DNA of 64,000 bases from Pseudomonas sp. C2B4 (GTDB lineage Bacteria; Pseudomonadota; Gammaproteobacteria; Pseudomonadales; Pseudomonadaceae): NCBI RefSeq assembly GCF_013359695.1, contig NZ_JABFMU010000023.1, positions 1 through 64,000 on the forward strand, in the 5' to 3' direction. Below are positions 18,525 through 27,137 of this stretch, piece by piece. The notes under the pieces are model-generated. The model saw only the letters and a list, made by a program, of their open reading frames with translations. It had not been told where the DNA came from and did no database searches. Position 1 is the first letter of the stretch. Every line of letters begins with the position of its first letter. Both the position numbers and the translations under genes were made by a program.

Positions 18525-18921
18525 GTTCTTCACCGTCACCAATACCGTATGCGTGGTCATCGCCGGGTTTGTCGTGGGGACCATCATCTACGTCAACACC
18601 ACCACCTATCAGTTCGGAAGCGAGGCTCCTGCGGTTTCCAATGGCGATGCTCCAGTACGGATCGAAACGTCCTTGGGCAACCCGTTGTTGAAAGCCTCTA
18701 AAGCTGATGTGGCCAGGTGGTTTCCGGGGACCTGCTTCGCCGAGATCTACATGAAGAACCCATCGTACAAAGGGGGCCTGGTCGCTGGTTGCATCGACAA
18801 AACGTCGAAAGAGATCAAAGCCGAAACGGGTGTGACACTTGGTGCTGATGACTTCCGTTCTTCCGAGGTCATCACGCACTTCAAGTCTGTGTACGGGGCA
18901 TCGAATCCATGGCGGACCTAA
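18517..18921 (+). CDS. Single-pass membrane protein of the conjugation operon
   Basis: 134 residues from an ATG with GGAGG upstream, overlapping the lipoprotein gene by eight bases. One N-terminal transmembrane segment (VCVVIAGFVVGTIIY), then a periplasmic-type domain with two cysteines (GTCFAEIYMKNP, VAGCIDK). No named family recognised. Its place between the lipoprotein and virB6 suggests a transfer or exclusion role. Overlaps virB6 by 13 bases. Confidence 0.6.
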   Translation: MPKFFTVTNTVCVVIAGFVVGTIIYVNTTTYQFGSEAPAVSNGDAPVRIETSLGNPLLKASKADVARWFPGTCFAEIYMKNPSYKGGLVAGCIDKTSKEIKAETGVTLGADDFRSSEVITHFKSVYGASNPWRT

Positions 18922-19772
18922 CCCTCAAGGGCCTGATTGGGGCGACCGATGATGTGACGACTAGCTTTGTCGCCGAGGTCTTCCCAAATCTCGCTAACTT
19001 GGTAGAGCCCCTAGTATGGACAATAGCCGTCGCTTATTGGGCAGTGCTGGGTATTCAGACCTATAACGGCAAAATCTCTGTTGCGCCGTGGGACATTGTT
19101 AAACGGGCAATGCTTACGTTTATGGTCTTCCTGACGCTCAATTGGTCGACGGGGGGATCGGCGCTCTATCAGATTTGGGGGACTTGGACTGAAACGATTG
19201 CAGCACAAATCATGAGTCGAGGTGTTGATAGCACTTCTATGCTTGATGCGCTTTATGTGAATGTCGGTCAGGTTGCAAGCACGTTGATGAACGTAAGCTG
19301 GCGTCAGTTCGGCATGATTATCATGGGTTCCGGTTTGTTTGCGGTTAACTGCATTCTTTTTATCGCTGCAATCCTGAATATGCTGATTGCCAAGTTTGGT
19401 GCAGCGATCATTATGTGCATTTTGCCAATACTGATCGGATTCATATTTTTCGAGCAGACGCGTCAATGGACAATGAGCTGGTTCAGCAAAATGCTTAACT
19501 TCTCGCTGATTTACATATTGTCCATCGCAATTGTTCGTTTTGGATATGCGATTTTCGGCCAAGCAATTGACGAAGTTGCCAATACAGCCACCATTTCGGA
19601 TGCTGCGTTGATAACCGCTCAACAATGGGGAACTCTTATCATCGTTGAAGGCGTGTTGATCATCTGCTTATTGCAAGTGCGCGGGTGGGCTGCTGCGATT
19701 GCTACCAGCGCAACAGTCGGTGGTTCTTCGCTGGCAATGATGGCATTGCGAACCGTAGGATTGGGGAAATAA
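18909..19772 (+). CDS. virB6: VirB6/TrbL-like polytopic membrane protein
   Basis: 287 residues with at least five hydrophobic segments, among them VWTIAVAYWAVLGIQ, CILFIAAILNMLIAKFGAAI and LIIVEGVLIICLLQVRGW. Length, topology and position before virB8 fit VirB6, which forms part of the inner-membrane translocation path. Four bases separate it from virB8. Confidence 0.85.
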   Translation: MADLTLKGLIGATDDVTTSFVAEVFPNLANLVEPLVWTIAVAYWAVLGIQTYNGKISVAPWDIVKRAMLTFMVFLTLNWSTGGSALYQIWGTWTETIAAQIMSRGVDSTSMLDALYVNVGQVASTLMNVSWRQFGMIIMGSGLFAVNCILFIAAILNMLIAKFGAAIIMCILPILIGFIFFEQTRQWTMSWFSKMLNFSLIYILSIAIVRFGYAIFGQAIDEVANTATISDAALITAQQWGTLIIVEGVLIICLLQVRGWAAAIATSATVGGSSLAMMALRTVGLGK

Positions 19773-19775
19773 GCA

Positions 19776-20441
19776 ATGGACAATACATTAAAGAAAGATG
19801 AGATTGCGCGCCGTAAGCGTCAACTCGAACACAAGAAGGTAAAACAAGAACGTAACCGTGGTTATTTTCTGAATGGTGCGTTTGCACTAACCGTGGTTGG
19901 GTTGGCCATAGCCATTGCGTTCCTGGCTGAAACCAAGACGTTCGTCAATGTGGTGACGGTGATCGGCGCCGATGGTGAAGTGCTTAAACAGCGCACCGTT
20001 ACGGCGGAAAACGTCGACAAAGAGCAGGCTATCATCGAAGGCGTTCTGTTTGACTTCATACGTGCTTGTAACACCTTTGACCCTCGGCGCAAGCAACAGC
20101 TGTCCGATACCTGCCACACATACATGACTCGCAATGTCGCGGTCGAATATGAGAAGGAAATCAGCCCTGATAATGCGCGCAATCCATACGCATCGCTCGG
20201 GGAAAACGACTGGATCGAAGCCCAACCCAAGCGCATGAACAAGATTGGCGATGAGTATCAGGTGATGTTTATTTCAACCAATCACAAATGGGGTGATAAA
20301 GAGCCAAAGGTTACTTCCTATCTGGCAACGATAAAGGTTGCACATACGATGATTCCTAGAGCTTTGGGTGATCGTTGGGAAAACCCGTTTGGCACTTTGG
20401 CAACTTTATACCGTAAGAGTGAAGAACTGAGCCGCCAGTAA
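19776..20441 (+). CDS. virB8: VirB8-like assembly factor
   Basis: 221 residues: short cytoplasmic N-terminus rich in K and R, one transmembrane helix (FALTVVGLAIAIAFL), then an NTF2-like periplasmic domain (VNVVTVIGADGEVLKQRT, YKVAH-type ending region). VirB8 is a bitopic inner-membrane protein that nucleates T4SS assembly with VirB9 and VirB10, encoded directly downstream. Confidence 0.9.
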   Translation: MDNTLKKDEIARRKRQLEHKKVKQERNRGYFLNGAFALTVVGLAIAIAFLAETKTFVNVVTVIGADGEVLKQRTVTAENVDKEQAIIEGVLFDFIRACNTFDPRRKQQLSDTCHTYMTRNVAVEYEKEISPDNARNPYASLGENDWIEAQPKRMNKIGDEYQVMFISTNHKWGDKEPKVTSYLATIKVAHTMIPRALGDRWENPFGTLATLYRKSEELSRQ

Positions 20442-20466
20442 TTCATTCCCCCCAAGGAAACTAATC

Positions 20467-21258
20467 ATGAAAAAACAGTTCGTTCTACCGACAGCTATTG
20501 CCCTGAGTTTGGCTCTGTGTGCATTTAACGCACAAGCTGCAAAGTTGCCGAGGGCTCTGTCCTCCGACAACCGTGTCAAACAGGTTCCCTATGATCCAAA
20601 CCAAGTTTACGAGCTGGTCGGAACATACGGGTACCAAACATCTATTGAGTTCGAAGCGGATGAATTGGTCAAGGTTGTTGCACTTGGTGATACGATCTCC
20701 TGGCAAAGCATGCCATTCCGTAACCGGGTTTTCTTGAAGCCCGTGGAAGACAATGCGGACACAAACATGACGGTGATTACATCCAAACGGACGTATTACT
20801 TTCAGCTCAACAGTACGACGGCGAAAACAAGTCAGTCGTACCTGATCCGATTCGTTTATCCAACCAGCCGTGTCACATCGTATAACAATGCATCGGAAGC
20901 CCCAGCGCCTGCCGCTACTGGGCCAATTACCAGCACCGGTACTCCGTCCTCCCCGAACATCAACTACGGCTATTCGGGTGACAAAGAAGCCATCGGCCTG
21001 CAGGGCGTCATGGATGACGGTCAGTTCACCAAGTTTCTGATGAAAAAAGGTGCGGATCTGCCGCAGTTTTACCGCGTACTGCCTGACGGCACCGAGGCGA
21101 TGGTCAATGCACGCCGCGAGGGCGAGTACTGGGTTGTTCAGCGTCTGGCCAGCATGTTCGTAGTGCGCAGCGGCAATTCCTATATCTGTGTTGAAAACCT
21201 GGCGAATCCGTACAAGCGCACAGTTACTCGGGGTGCGCGTGATGGGGGAGGGGCATAA
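20467..21258 (+). CDS. virB9: VirB9-like outer-membrane core protein
   Basis: 263 residues with signal peptide ending AFNAQA. It shows CagX/VirB9 features: an N-terminal beta domain (YQTSIEFEADELVKVVALGD, then WQSMPFRNRVFLKP) and a C-terminal domain (YSGDKEAIGLQGVMDDGQFT). VirB9 forms the outer-membrane core ring with VirB7 and VirB10. Two bases before virB10. Confidence 0.92.
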   Translation: MKKQFVLPTAIALSLALCAFNAQAAKLPRALSSDNRVKQVPYDPNQVYELVGTYGYQTSIEFEADELVKVVALGDTISWQSMPFRNRVFLKPVEDNADTNMTVITSKRTYYFQLNSTTAKTSQSYLIRFVYPTSRVTSYNNASEAPAPAATGPITSTGTPSSPNINYGYSGDKEAIGLQGVMDDGQFTKFLMKKGADLPQFYRVLPDGTEAMVNARREGEYWVVQRLASMFVVRSGNSYICVENLANPYKRTVTRGARDGGGA

Positions 21259-21260
21259 CC

Positions 21261-22544
21261 ATGGCGAAGGAACCTATCAAGCCAATTGATCAGCAAGCGG
21301 ATAAAACCCGCGAAGAAGAAATGGCCGAATGGAACGAGTCGCAATCGAACTCGATGCTAAAGGCTGGTTCTGGTGGAAAGCGCAGCGGCGTTCTCATGAT
21401 TGGCGCAGCGGTTGTGGCGTGTGGCTTTGTGTACTGGCTCAAGCATGACAGTGGCGAGCCTGCTGCCCCTGCAAAAAACGATGAGATAGTCGCGGCTGAG
21501 CGCCGTAAGGTCCAAGACCCAACACCTAAGCGCGAAGCGGCGAAGGTCAAGCCAGTGAGCAACGATGGCGAGCCTGGCGCACCTGCTGACACACCGCGTT
21601 CAACAGCTGAGCGTCAGACTCAACAGGAGGGTTTGAGCGAAGCTGAACGTCAGCGACAAGCGTTGGAATTACAGGAAGAAATTAAACGCAAACAGATGCT
21701 CGCTGCGCGCCAGCGCTCTGCGATCTTTGCAACTGCAAAGGACGATGGTTTTGCGCAAGGTCGTGACGATCAAGATCCAGCTCAACAGTCAGCCGGTGGG
21801 TCGTTGCTGGGCGGTAACTCGGGTAATTCCGGGCACGTCTCCCGCAATGCCAACGAGAATTTCGCATCGTCGACTTACTCCACCGGCGTGCCGGTGGCGA
21901 AAGCTCGGGCTCTGGAGAACTTGCAGTTCAAGGTTCTGCAGGGTGCTGCAATCGAGGCGACTTTGCAGCCACGTGCGCAGAGTCAATTGCCCGGTCAGAT
22001 TTGCGTAACCACTGCTCAGGACGTTTATGCAGCGGAGGGTCGCCGCGTAATGATCCCTTGGGGGTCTTCGGTGTGCGGGAGCTACAACGCCAGTCTGACA
22101 CCTGGTCAAGAGCGCCTATTCACCGTTTGGAACTGGTTGCGTATGCCCAAGTTGGCGGGTCGCCGTGCAATGGAAATTCCATTGGATAGCGCTGGATCTG
22201 ATCAGCTGGGTTCCGCTGGCCAAGGTGGTGTCGTTGATAACCACTGGGCGCAGATCTTCGGTGTTGCTGCTGCCGTTTCGATCATCGGCGCGGGTGCTTC
22301 CAACTCCGGCGTTTCCTCGGGCGATCAAGACAACTCCGCGTCTCAGTACCGCACTCAAGTGCAAGAGGCTGCCGCTGAGTCTTCGCAAACCATTCTTAGC
22401 CGGTACGCAAACATTCAACCGACAGTCACCGTTCCTCATGGCTCACGCGTGGTGATCTACCTGCAGCGTGATTTGGACTTCACCGAACAGTTCGCCGAGG
22501 AAGCCAAAGAGGCTGACAACGGCGGCGTGAAATTCATTAACTGA
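21261..22544 (+). CDS. virB10: VirB10-like core/energy sensor
   Basis: 427 residues: cytoplasmic N-terminus, one transmembrane helix (VLMIGAAVVACGFVYW), a long charged linker (residues 70-170), then the conserved TrbI beta-barrel domain (VLQGAAIEATLQPRAQSQLP, VMIPWGSSVCGSY, VVDNHWAQIFG, VPHGSRVVIYLQRDLDF). VirB10 spans both membranes. In frame and order with virB9 and virB11. Confidence 0.93.
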   Translation: MAKEPIKPIDQQADKTREEEMAEWNESQSNSMLKAGSGGKRSGVLMIGAAVVACGFVYWLKHDSGEPAAPAKNDEIVAAERRKVQDPTPKREAAKVKPVSNDGEPGAPADTPRSTAERQTQQEGLSEAERQRQALELQEEIKRKQMLAARQRSAIFATAKDDGFAQGRDDQDPAQQSAGGSLLGGNSGNSGHVSRNANENFASSTYSTGVPVAKARALENLQFKVLQGAAIEATLQPRAQSQLPGQICVTTAQDVYAAEGRRVMIPWGSSVCGSYNASLTPGQERLFTVWNWLRMPKLAGRRAMEIPLDSAGSDQLGSAGQGGVVDNHWAQIFGVAAAVSIIGAGASNSGVSSGDQDNSASQYRTQVQEAAAESSQTILSRYANIQPTVTVPHGSRVVIYLQRDLDFTEQFAEEAKEADNGGVKFIN

Positions 22545-22553
22545 GGTTTTTCC

Positions 22554-23582
22554 ATGTCTGAGATTGCTTCGTTCCGCCAAAAGCTGCGCAGTTTTGATTT
22601 CCTGCTCGATGACCCAGCGGTATCCGAGATCGCTATCAACGGTCCAGGCAACGTATGGGCGGCGTATCGCGGTAGCCGCTTCATGCGCCCCGTCGCTGTG
22701 GATGGCGTCACCCTTCCGCTGATCAAGTCGCTAGCCGAGTTGATTGCGGCGCATACAGAGCAAGAGGTCAACGCTTATACGCCGATCCTTTCCGGTCGCA
22801 TCCCTATGGACATGAGCGACCACGTAGCGGACTCGGAACGTGGCGACTATCGAGTCCAGTGCGTGCTTGCGCCTGCCGTTGAGCAACATATCGGCGGCAT
22901 CGTCTGTATTCGTAAACCTGGCCGCGTTCAGCTGACGATGGACCAATACATCGCTTCGGGAGCGTTTGACCAGATCAACGAGGCACGCACGCCAGATCAG
23001 TACAGCGATGATCACCTGGTCGAGTTGTACCGCGCCAAGCGCTGGTCGGAATTTTTCATTGGGTGCGTCAAGGCCCACAAAAACATCATGATTTCGGCAG
23101 GGACAAACGCGGGCAAAAGCACCTTCCTCAACATGCTGTTGCAGCATGTAGACCCTAATGAGCGGATCGTCACAATCGAAGATACCCGCGAGATCCGTCT
23201 CAAAAGCGAGAACGTGGTTCATTTGATCTATTCCCGAGGTGGCCAAGGCAAAGCGCGAGTCACGCCGTTTGATCACCTTGAATCGATTCTCCGTCTTACG
23301 CCTGACCGCGCAATCATGGGCGAGCTTCGCGGTGCTGAGGCTTACCCCTATCTTGAATTGCTGAACACCGGTCATAGCGGTTCATTCAGCACTATCCACG
23401 CGGATAGCCCCGACCTGATGTTTGACCGGCTTGCGTCGATGGCATCGCGTGGCGGTTCCGACATGAGCAAAAACCAACTTGTGGAATTCGCCCGTCAGCT
23501 GATCGACGTAGTGATCCAGTGGGAATATGGCTTTGATGGCCGTCGTTACATCACGGAGGTGCAATATGCAAAAGCTGCCTAA
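22554..23582 (+). CDS. virB11: VirB11 traffic ATPase
   Basis: 342 residues. Secretion-ATPase core with Walker A SAGTNAGKSTFLNM near residue 181, Asp box TIEDTREIRL, Walker B region DRAIMGELRGAEAY and His box TGHSGSFSTIHAD. Hexameric cytoplasmic ATPase that switches the T4SS between pilus assembly and DNA transfer. Overlapped at its 3' end by the transglycosylase gene. Confidence 0.95.
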   Translation: MSEIASFRQKLRSFDFLLDDPAVSEIAINGPGNVWAAYRGSRFMRPVAVDGVTLPLIKSLAELIAAHTEQEVNAYTPILSGRIPMDMSDHVADSERGDYRVQCVLAPAVEQHIGGIVCIRKPGRVQLTMDQYIASGAFDQINEARTPDQYSDDHLVELYRAKRWSEFFIGCVKAHKNIMISAGTNAGKSTFLNMLLQHVDPNERIVTIEDTREIRLKSENVVHLIYSRGGQGKARVTPFDHLESILRLTPDRAIMGELRGAEAYPYLELLNTGHSGSFSTIHADSPDLMFDRLASMASRGGSDMSKNQLVEFARQLIDVVIQWEYGFDGRRYITEVQYAKAA

Positions 23583-24471
23583 ATTCGCGCTGGCCATCCT
23601 CGCATCGGCCTGCCTTGTCGGCCACGTTGCCGCCGAAGAATCACAGCCCAAGCGCTTTTCCGAACTGGCAGCTAAGTGCGCGCCGAACGTTCATGCGTCA
23701 ACTCTCAAAGCGCTGATAGGCAATGAATCTTCGTTCAACCCCTATGCCATTGGCGTAGTTGGTACTCGTCTAGAGCGTCAACCCCAGTCCCTGAGCGAAG
23801 CCGTTGCGACGGCTGAGCAACTGGAGCGGGATGGTCATCGTTACGCGATGGGCTTGGGGCAATTGTTGGTTACGAACATGCGAGCCCGGGGCCTGAGCTA
23901 TCAAGATGTTTTCGAGCCATGCCGCAACCTGCAGGCGATCAGCAATTTGCTGATCGAGTATTACAGTCAGGCCCTCAAGACCAGCAGCACGAAGCAAGAA
24001 GCGTTGTTGAAAGCAACGTCGATGTATTACAGCGGCAACGAACTGCGCGGTTTCAAACCAGACCATCCTGGGGAAATGTCCTACGTCGAAAAGGTTGTCG
24101 ACCGTGCAAGTAATCCAACGGCAGAAGATCCGATTGTGCCCGCGTTCGACATTCAGGAAGCCGCGCAAGCCATTCCTGTAGTCGCTAGCACCAAATCCCC
24201 ATCGAAAGCTCGTAAGCGCGCTCAGGGAGCCGCTGAGCAACCTGCAGGCCCGTGGTTGACCTTCACGGATGCAAATGGTCAGGCGGTAGCACAGGCCCAG
24301 CCTCAAGCACAGCAAAAGCCGCAGATTCAGGTCCAGTTGGATACCGGCGATGCGCCCGAGGAAAAACGGCAGTTCACAGCCTTCGACGCGCGGACTGCCA
24401 ATGCAGAGCCAGCGGCAATGCCCGTACAGCAACAACAATCTGCCCCTTCATTCGTACAGATAATCAACTGA
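23566..24471 (+). CDS. virB1: VirB1-like lytic transglycosylase
   Basis: 301 residues. The ATG at 23566 has GGAGGTG five bases upstream and overlaps virB11 by 17 bases. Signal peptide ending GHVAAE, then an SLT domain with catalytic glutamate in ALIGNESSFNPYAIGVVG and the GLGQLL motif. The C-terminus is long and Q/A/P-rich. It opens peptidoglycan for the T4SS. Its place after virB11 differs from the usual first position. Confidence 0.88.
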   Translation: MQKLPKFALAILASACLVGHVAAEESQPKRFSELAAKCAPNVHASTLKALIGNESSFNPYAIGVVGTRLERQPQSLSEAVATAEQLERDGHRYAMGLGQLLVTNMRARGLSYQDVFEPCRNLQAISNLLIEYYSQALKTSSTKQEALLKATSMYYSGNELRGFKPDHPGEMSYVEKVVDRASNPTAEDPIVPAFDIQEAAQAIPVVASTKSPSKARKRAQGAAEQPAGPWLTFTDANGQAVAQAQPQAQQKPQIQVQLDTGDAPEEKRQFTAFDARTANAEPAAMPVQQQQSAPSFVQIIN

Positions 24472-24472
24472 T

Positions 24473-24488
24473 TTCTCGCATGCGAGAA
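24473..24488. promoter_or_regulatory. Dispersed palindrome, site 3
   Basis: TTCTCGCATGCGAGAA directly after the virB1 stop and abutting an AAAGGAGAT ribosome site, the same arrangement as the site at 18285. Confidence 0.6.
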
Positions 24489-24500
24489 AAGGAGATCCCA

Positions 24501-24830
24501 ATGCGCAAACACTTTTTAGCTTTTATGGCGACCTTGGCATTCGCAGGTGCTGCCCAAGCAGGCGCGCAGCCCCCTACAGACTTCTCGGATGGGGACAACA
24601 GTAATGAGGACGCATGTGGCGCAACCCTTTGTCTGCTTGGCATGTCCCGCGATGGTGATTGCAACAAATATCTCAAGCGCTATTTCAGCATCGTGAGATT
24701 CAAGCACGGGCACTTCAGCCCTTCACGCACTGCCGCTGCTCGAGGGAATTTCGTGGCGCAATGCGTTGGTGATCAGGCTGGGGCCAAAAAAGCAAACGAT
24801 CAGTGGGGAGGCTCACGCAATGGATTCTAA
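24501..24830 (+). CDS. TrbM/KikA/MpfK-like conjugation protein
   Basis: 109 residues: signal peptide ending AGAAQA, then ACGATLCLLGMS...CNKYLKRYFSIV...FVAQC. This cysteine pattern and CLLG / YFSI spacing match the TrbM/KikA/MpfK domain of periplasmic conjugation proteins. The ribosome site lies next to a dispersed palindrome. It overlaps the nuclease gene by 11 bases. Confidence 0.75.
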   Translation: MRKHFLAFMATLAFAGAAQAGAQPPTDFSDGDNSNEDACGATLCLLGMSRDGDCNKYLKRYFSIVRFKHGHFSPSRTAAARGNFVAQCVGDQAGAKKANDQWGGSRNGF

Positions 24831-25425
24831 GTTGCACGCTTTCCGTATTTTTGCCTTCTCCGCGCTATTTGGCTTGGTGTCGCCGATTGCATGGGCGAAC
24901 CAGCCCACGGACGCCAAGTCGTCAGCGGTGGCTGTCGATGTTGATGGTGCCCGCCGTATCGAGGTGGGGTTTTCTCCGGAAGGATCTGCCCGCGATTTGG
25001 TACTGCGAACCATAAATTCAGCCTCCAGCTCGATCAGGCTCTCGGCCTACATGTTCACCAGTCCTGATGTTGCGAAAGCATTGATCACTGCGAAACAGCG
25101 CGGGGTCGATGTGGCGGTGGTTGCTGATTACCAAGGCAACCTGCAGGGCAACGGCTCACGGGCTGGGAAACACGCTCTGTCACTCCTGGTACGTGCTGGC
25201 ATACCGACGCGCACTATCAGCACTTACGCGATTCATCATGACAAGTTCATCGTAGTGGATGGCAAAGCGGTAGAAACCGGAAGCTTCAACTACACCGCTG
25301 CCGCCGCCAAGAGCAACAGCGAGAACGCATTGGTGGTTTGGAATGATGCCGATCTCGCCGAGCAATACCTGAACCACTGGCAAAGCCGGTGGGATCAGGG
25401 CAAAGCTTTCAAGCCGCAATATTGA
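24820..25425 (+). CDS. Periplasmic phospholipase-D-family nuclease
   Basis: 201 residues with signal peptide ending SPIAWA. One HKD motif is visible: HHDKFIVVDGKAVETGSFNYT. Single-HKD secreted proteins of this size match the Nuc endonuclease of IncN plasmid pKM101, which acts as a dimer on DNA in the periplasm. It is co-expressed with the conjugation genes. Whether it helps transfer or attacks incoming DNA is unknown. Confidence 0.85.
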   Translation: MDSKLHAFRIFAFSALFGLVSPIAWANQPTDAKSSAVAVDVDGARRIEVGFSPEGSARDLVLRTINSASSSIRLSAYMFTSPDVAKALITAKQRGVDVAVVADYQGNLQGNGSRAGKHALSLLVRAGIPTRTISTYAIHHDKFIVVDGKAVETGSFNYTAAAAKSNSENALVVWNDADLAEQYLNHWQSRWDQGKAFKPQY

Positions 25426-25439
25426 GCGAGGGTCTACCA

Positions 25440-25922
25440 ATGGACAAAGACGAAAACCCAATGGACAAGGATCGAACGCAACAGGGTGAACGTGGTGCTT
25501 ATCAGCTGACTGGAGCCAAGCGACCTGGTGAGAACGTAGCAGAGCATGTGAACGCTTCGCCACGGAATGCCGAAGACTGGGCGACCGATCATAAGCGCAG
25601 TAGTGAGCCATCCTTCGAGCTGTTTCAAAAGTACGGTCCAGCTATCCAGCCGGACATTGGCAGGGCCTACGAAGGTCCAATCGTTCATCGCGATTCCCAG
25701 TCGTTTTATCAAGCATCACGGGTCAATGGTTACGATGTTTTGATTGAACACAAGCGCACGTCGCTCAACAGCGCGCAATCCAACGTGTTCACCAATGACA
25801 GGTCAGTGAGCGTTCGTTATGTGTCTGAAAGCGTCGGCATAGCGAAGCCAGCCCTGGAGCTGGATGGACAAAGATCACCGGAACGCCTGCCGAAAGGCGC
25901 CGCTGGAATAGGGCGGGTTTAA
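25440..25922 (+). CDS. KfrB-like domain protein 1
   Basis: 160 residues from MDKDENPMDKDRTQQ. Hydrophilic N-terminus, then a domain with VNGYDVLIEHKRTSLNSAQS and VSVRYVSESVGIAKPA, ending in PKGAAGIGRV. The C-terminal half is clearly related to that of the next protein, so the two are paralogues. Resemblance to the KfrB domain of plasmid proteins and relaxase tails is inferred from the basic-acidic short-strand pattern. Confidence 0.55.
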   Translation: MDKDENPMDKDRTQQGERGAYQLTGAKRPGENVAEHVNASPRNAEDWATDHKRSSEPSFELFQKYGPAIQPDIGRAYEGPIVHRDSQSFYQASRVNGYDVLIEHKRTSLNSAQSNVFTNDRSVSVRYVSESVGIAKPALELDGQRSPERLPKGAAGIGRV

Positions 25923-25969
25923 TCCGCTTTCAATTGCTGCAGATCTAGGACAGATAAGAGGATTAGGAC

Positions 25970-26608
25970 ATGGCCAAAGAAGACGTTACTAAAACCACCT
26001 ACACCATCAATCAGGAAGGCAAAGAGCGTCAGGTATTCACTGACGCAAAGGCTGCGGGAGAAGCGTGGTTCAAGGCAGACTTGACCAATAAACCGATGAT
26101 CCTGGTACAAGAGCCCGGTGATCGTCCGAAAATGTACGCTGGCACCGGTGTGCATGAAGGTAAGGCATACAAGGATTTGCCGTTTGATAATGCACCTGGC
26201 GCTGCTGAGTTCAAGGCGTCGTTCAAAGACGCCCTCGAATTGAGCAAGAAGGAGCTGGCAGGCGCTGCAGCAGGTAAGCCAGTCGAACATGAGCAAGCCC
26301 GTTCAAAACAAGCGGATATGCCGGCGTTCGAGCACGCTGTAACTGGCAAAACCTACGAAGGTAAGGTTGTCGGGTTCAAAGAGAACCAAGTCATCCAGCA
26401 GATTGTGAACGGTGATCGAGTGACGCACATTGCGCATGATCGCTCTGCGCTGAGCAGCGCTAAGTCCGGGCTTGTCCAAAGTGGGAAAGACCTTTCCATT
26501 CGTTACCCTTTCGCCGGTGTAGGCATCGTCAAAGACCGTCAGCTGCAGCATGAACAAAAGGTGCCTTCGCACCAGCCAAAGGGGTTCGGCGGAATGGGCC
26601 GAGACTGA
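25970..26608 (+). CDS. KfrB-like domain protein 2
   Basis: 212 residues from MAKEDVTKTTYTINQ. N-terminal region of short strands and helices, an Ala-rich linker, then a domain starting TYEGKVVGFKENQVIQQIVN with HIAHDRSALSSAKSGLV, the pattern of KfrB-like domains. It ends QPKGFGGMGRD, like its neighbour. Last gene of the rightward conjugation operon; an intrinsic terminator follows. Confidence 0.6.
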   Translation: MAKEDVTKTTYTINQEGKERQVFTDAKAAGEAWFKADLTNKPMILVQEPGDRPKMYAGTGVHEGKAYKDLPFDNAPGAAEFKASFKDALELSKKELAGAAAGKPVEHEQARSKQADMPAFEHAVTGKTYEGKVVGFKENQVIQQIVNGDRVTHIAHDRSALSSAKSGLVQSGKDLSIRYPFAGVGIVKDRQLQHEQKVPSHQPKGFGGMGRD

Positions 26609-26626
26609 ACATAGGTAGATTGTTTG

Positions 26627-26650
26627 AAAAGGGGGCTTTGCCCCCTTTTT
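26627..26650 (+). terminator. Terminator of the conjugation operon
   Basis: Stem GGGGGC / GCCCCC with a TTT loop, flanked by AAAA and TTTTT, 19 bases after the last KfrB-like gene. Confidence 0.9.
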
Positions 26651-26712
26651 GCTGCCTGCGGTAAATGTGGAAGCGCGCCATGCTGTCAGAACGAAGCGCG
26701 GTCAAGGGGTTC

Positions 26713-26959
26713 GGGGAGCAATGGAACAGTAAACGCACTTAAGCCCAGTACCTGCCCGCAAACCAGCGCTCTGTCTGGGGAGTACGATAAAACCACCGTT
26801 TTATGAAACCGCTTTAACGAACATCAGGAAGGACCGTAAACATCCGAAAAGCGGTTCGATAAACTCGTTTCGACAATCAGAGTTCTCCAATCAACAGTCA
26901 CATACGAGTAAAGCGAACTCTAATTCGTGCTTACGTTGGTTTTCGGTTCCATTGCTCCC
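26713..26959. mobile_element. 247-bp miniature inverted-repeat element (TIME-like)
   Basis: The two ends match in inverted orientation: both start GGGGAGCAATGGAAC and stay similar for about 32 bases (27 of 32 positions). There is no gene inside. Internal short repeats such as TTCGATAAACTCGTTTCGAC resemble resolvase sites. The GGGG terminus and length of the ends fit Tn3-derived miniature elements. No 5-bp target duplication is visible; the element is followed after three bases by a Tn402-type end. Confidence 0.6.
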
Positions 26960-27137
26960 CAAATGTCGTTTTCAGAAGGCGACTGCACCAGTTCACTGGG
27001 CTGGCCGCCGTGTGTGCATAGAACTTCTGACCGGGAACGGTCAGAAGTTCTATGCACGAAGCGCCGCGAGAGATCGGAATTGCTCAGAACTCTTGTGCAC
27101 GGCGCGACAAAGCCGGAACCGCCGAAAATTCCGGCGA

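Noticed and set aside
26713..26962. Target-site duplication around the 247-bp element
   Set aside because: The flanking pentamers GGTTC and AAATG differ.
27012..27055. Perfect 19-bp inverted repeat taken at first for a terminator
   Set aside because: No T-run and no gene ends here; the arms contain CAGAAG..TGCAC units, so it fits a Tn402-type end better.
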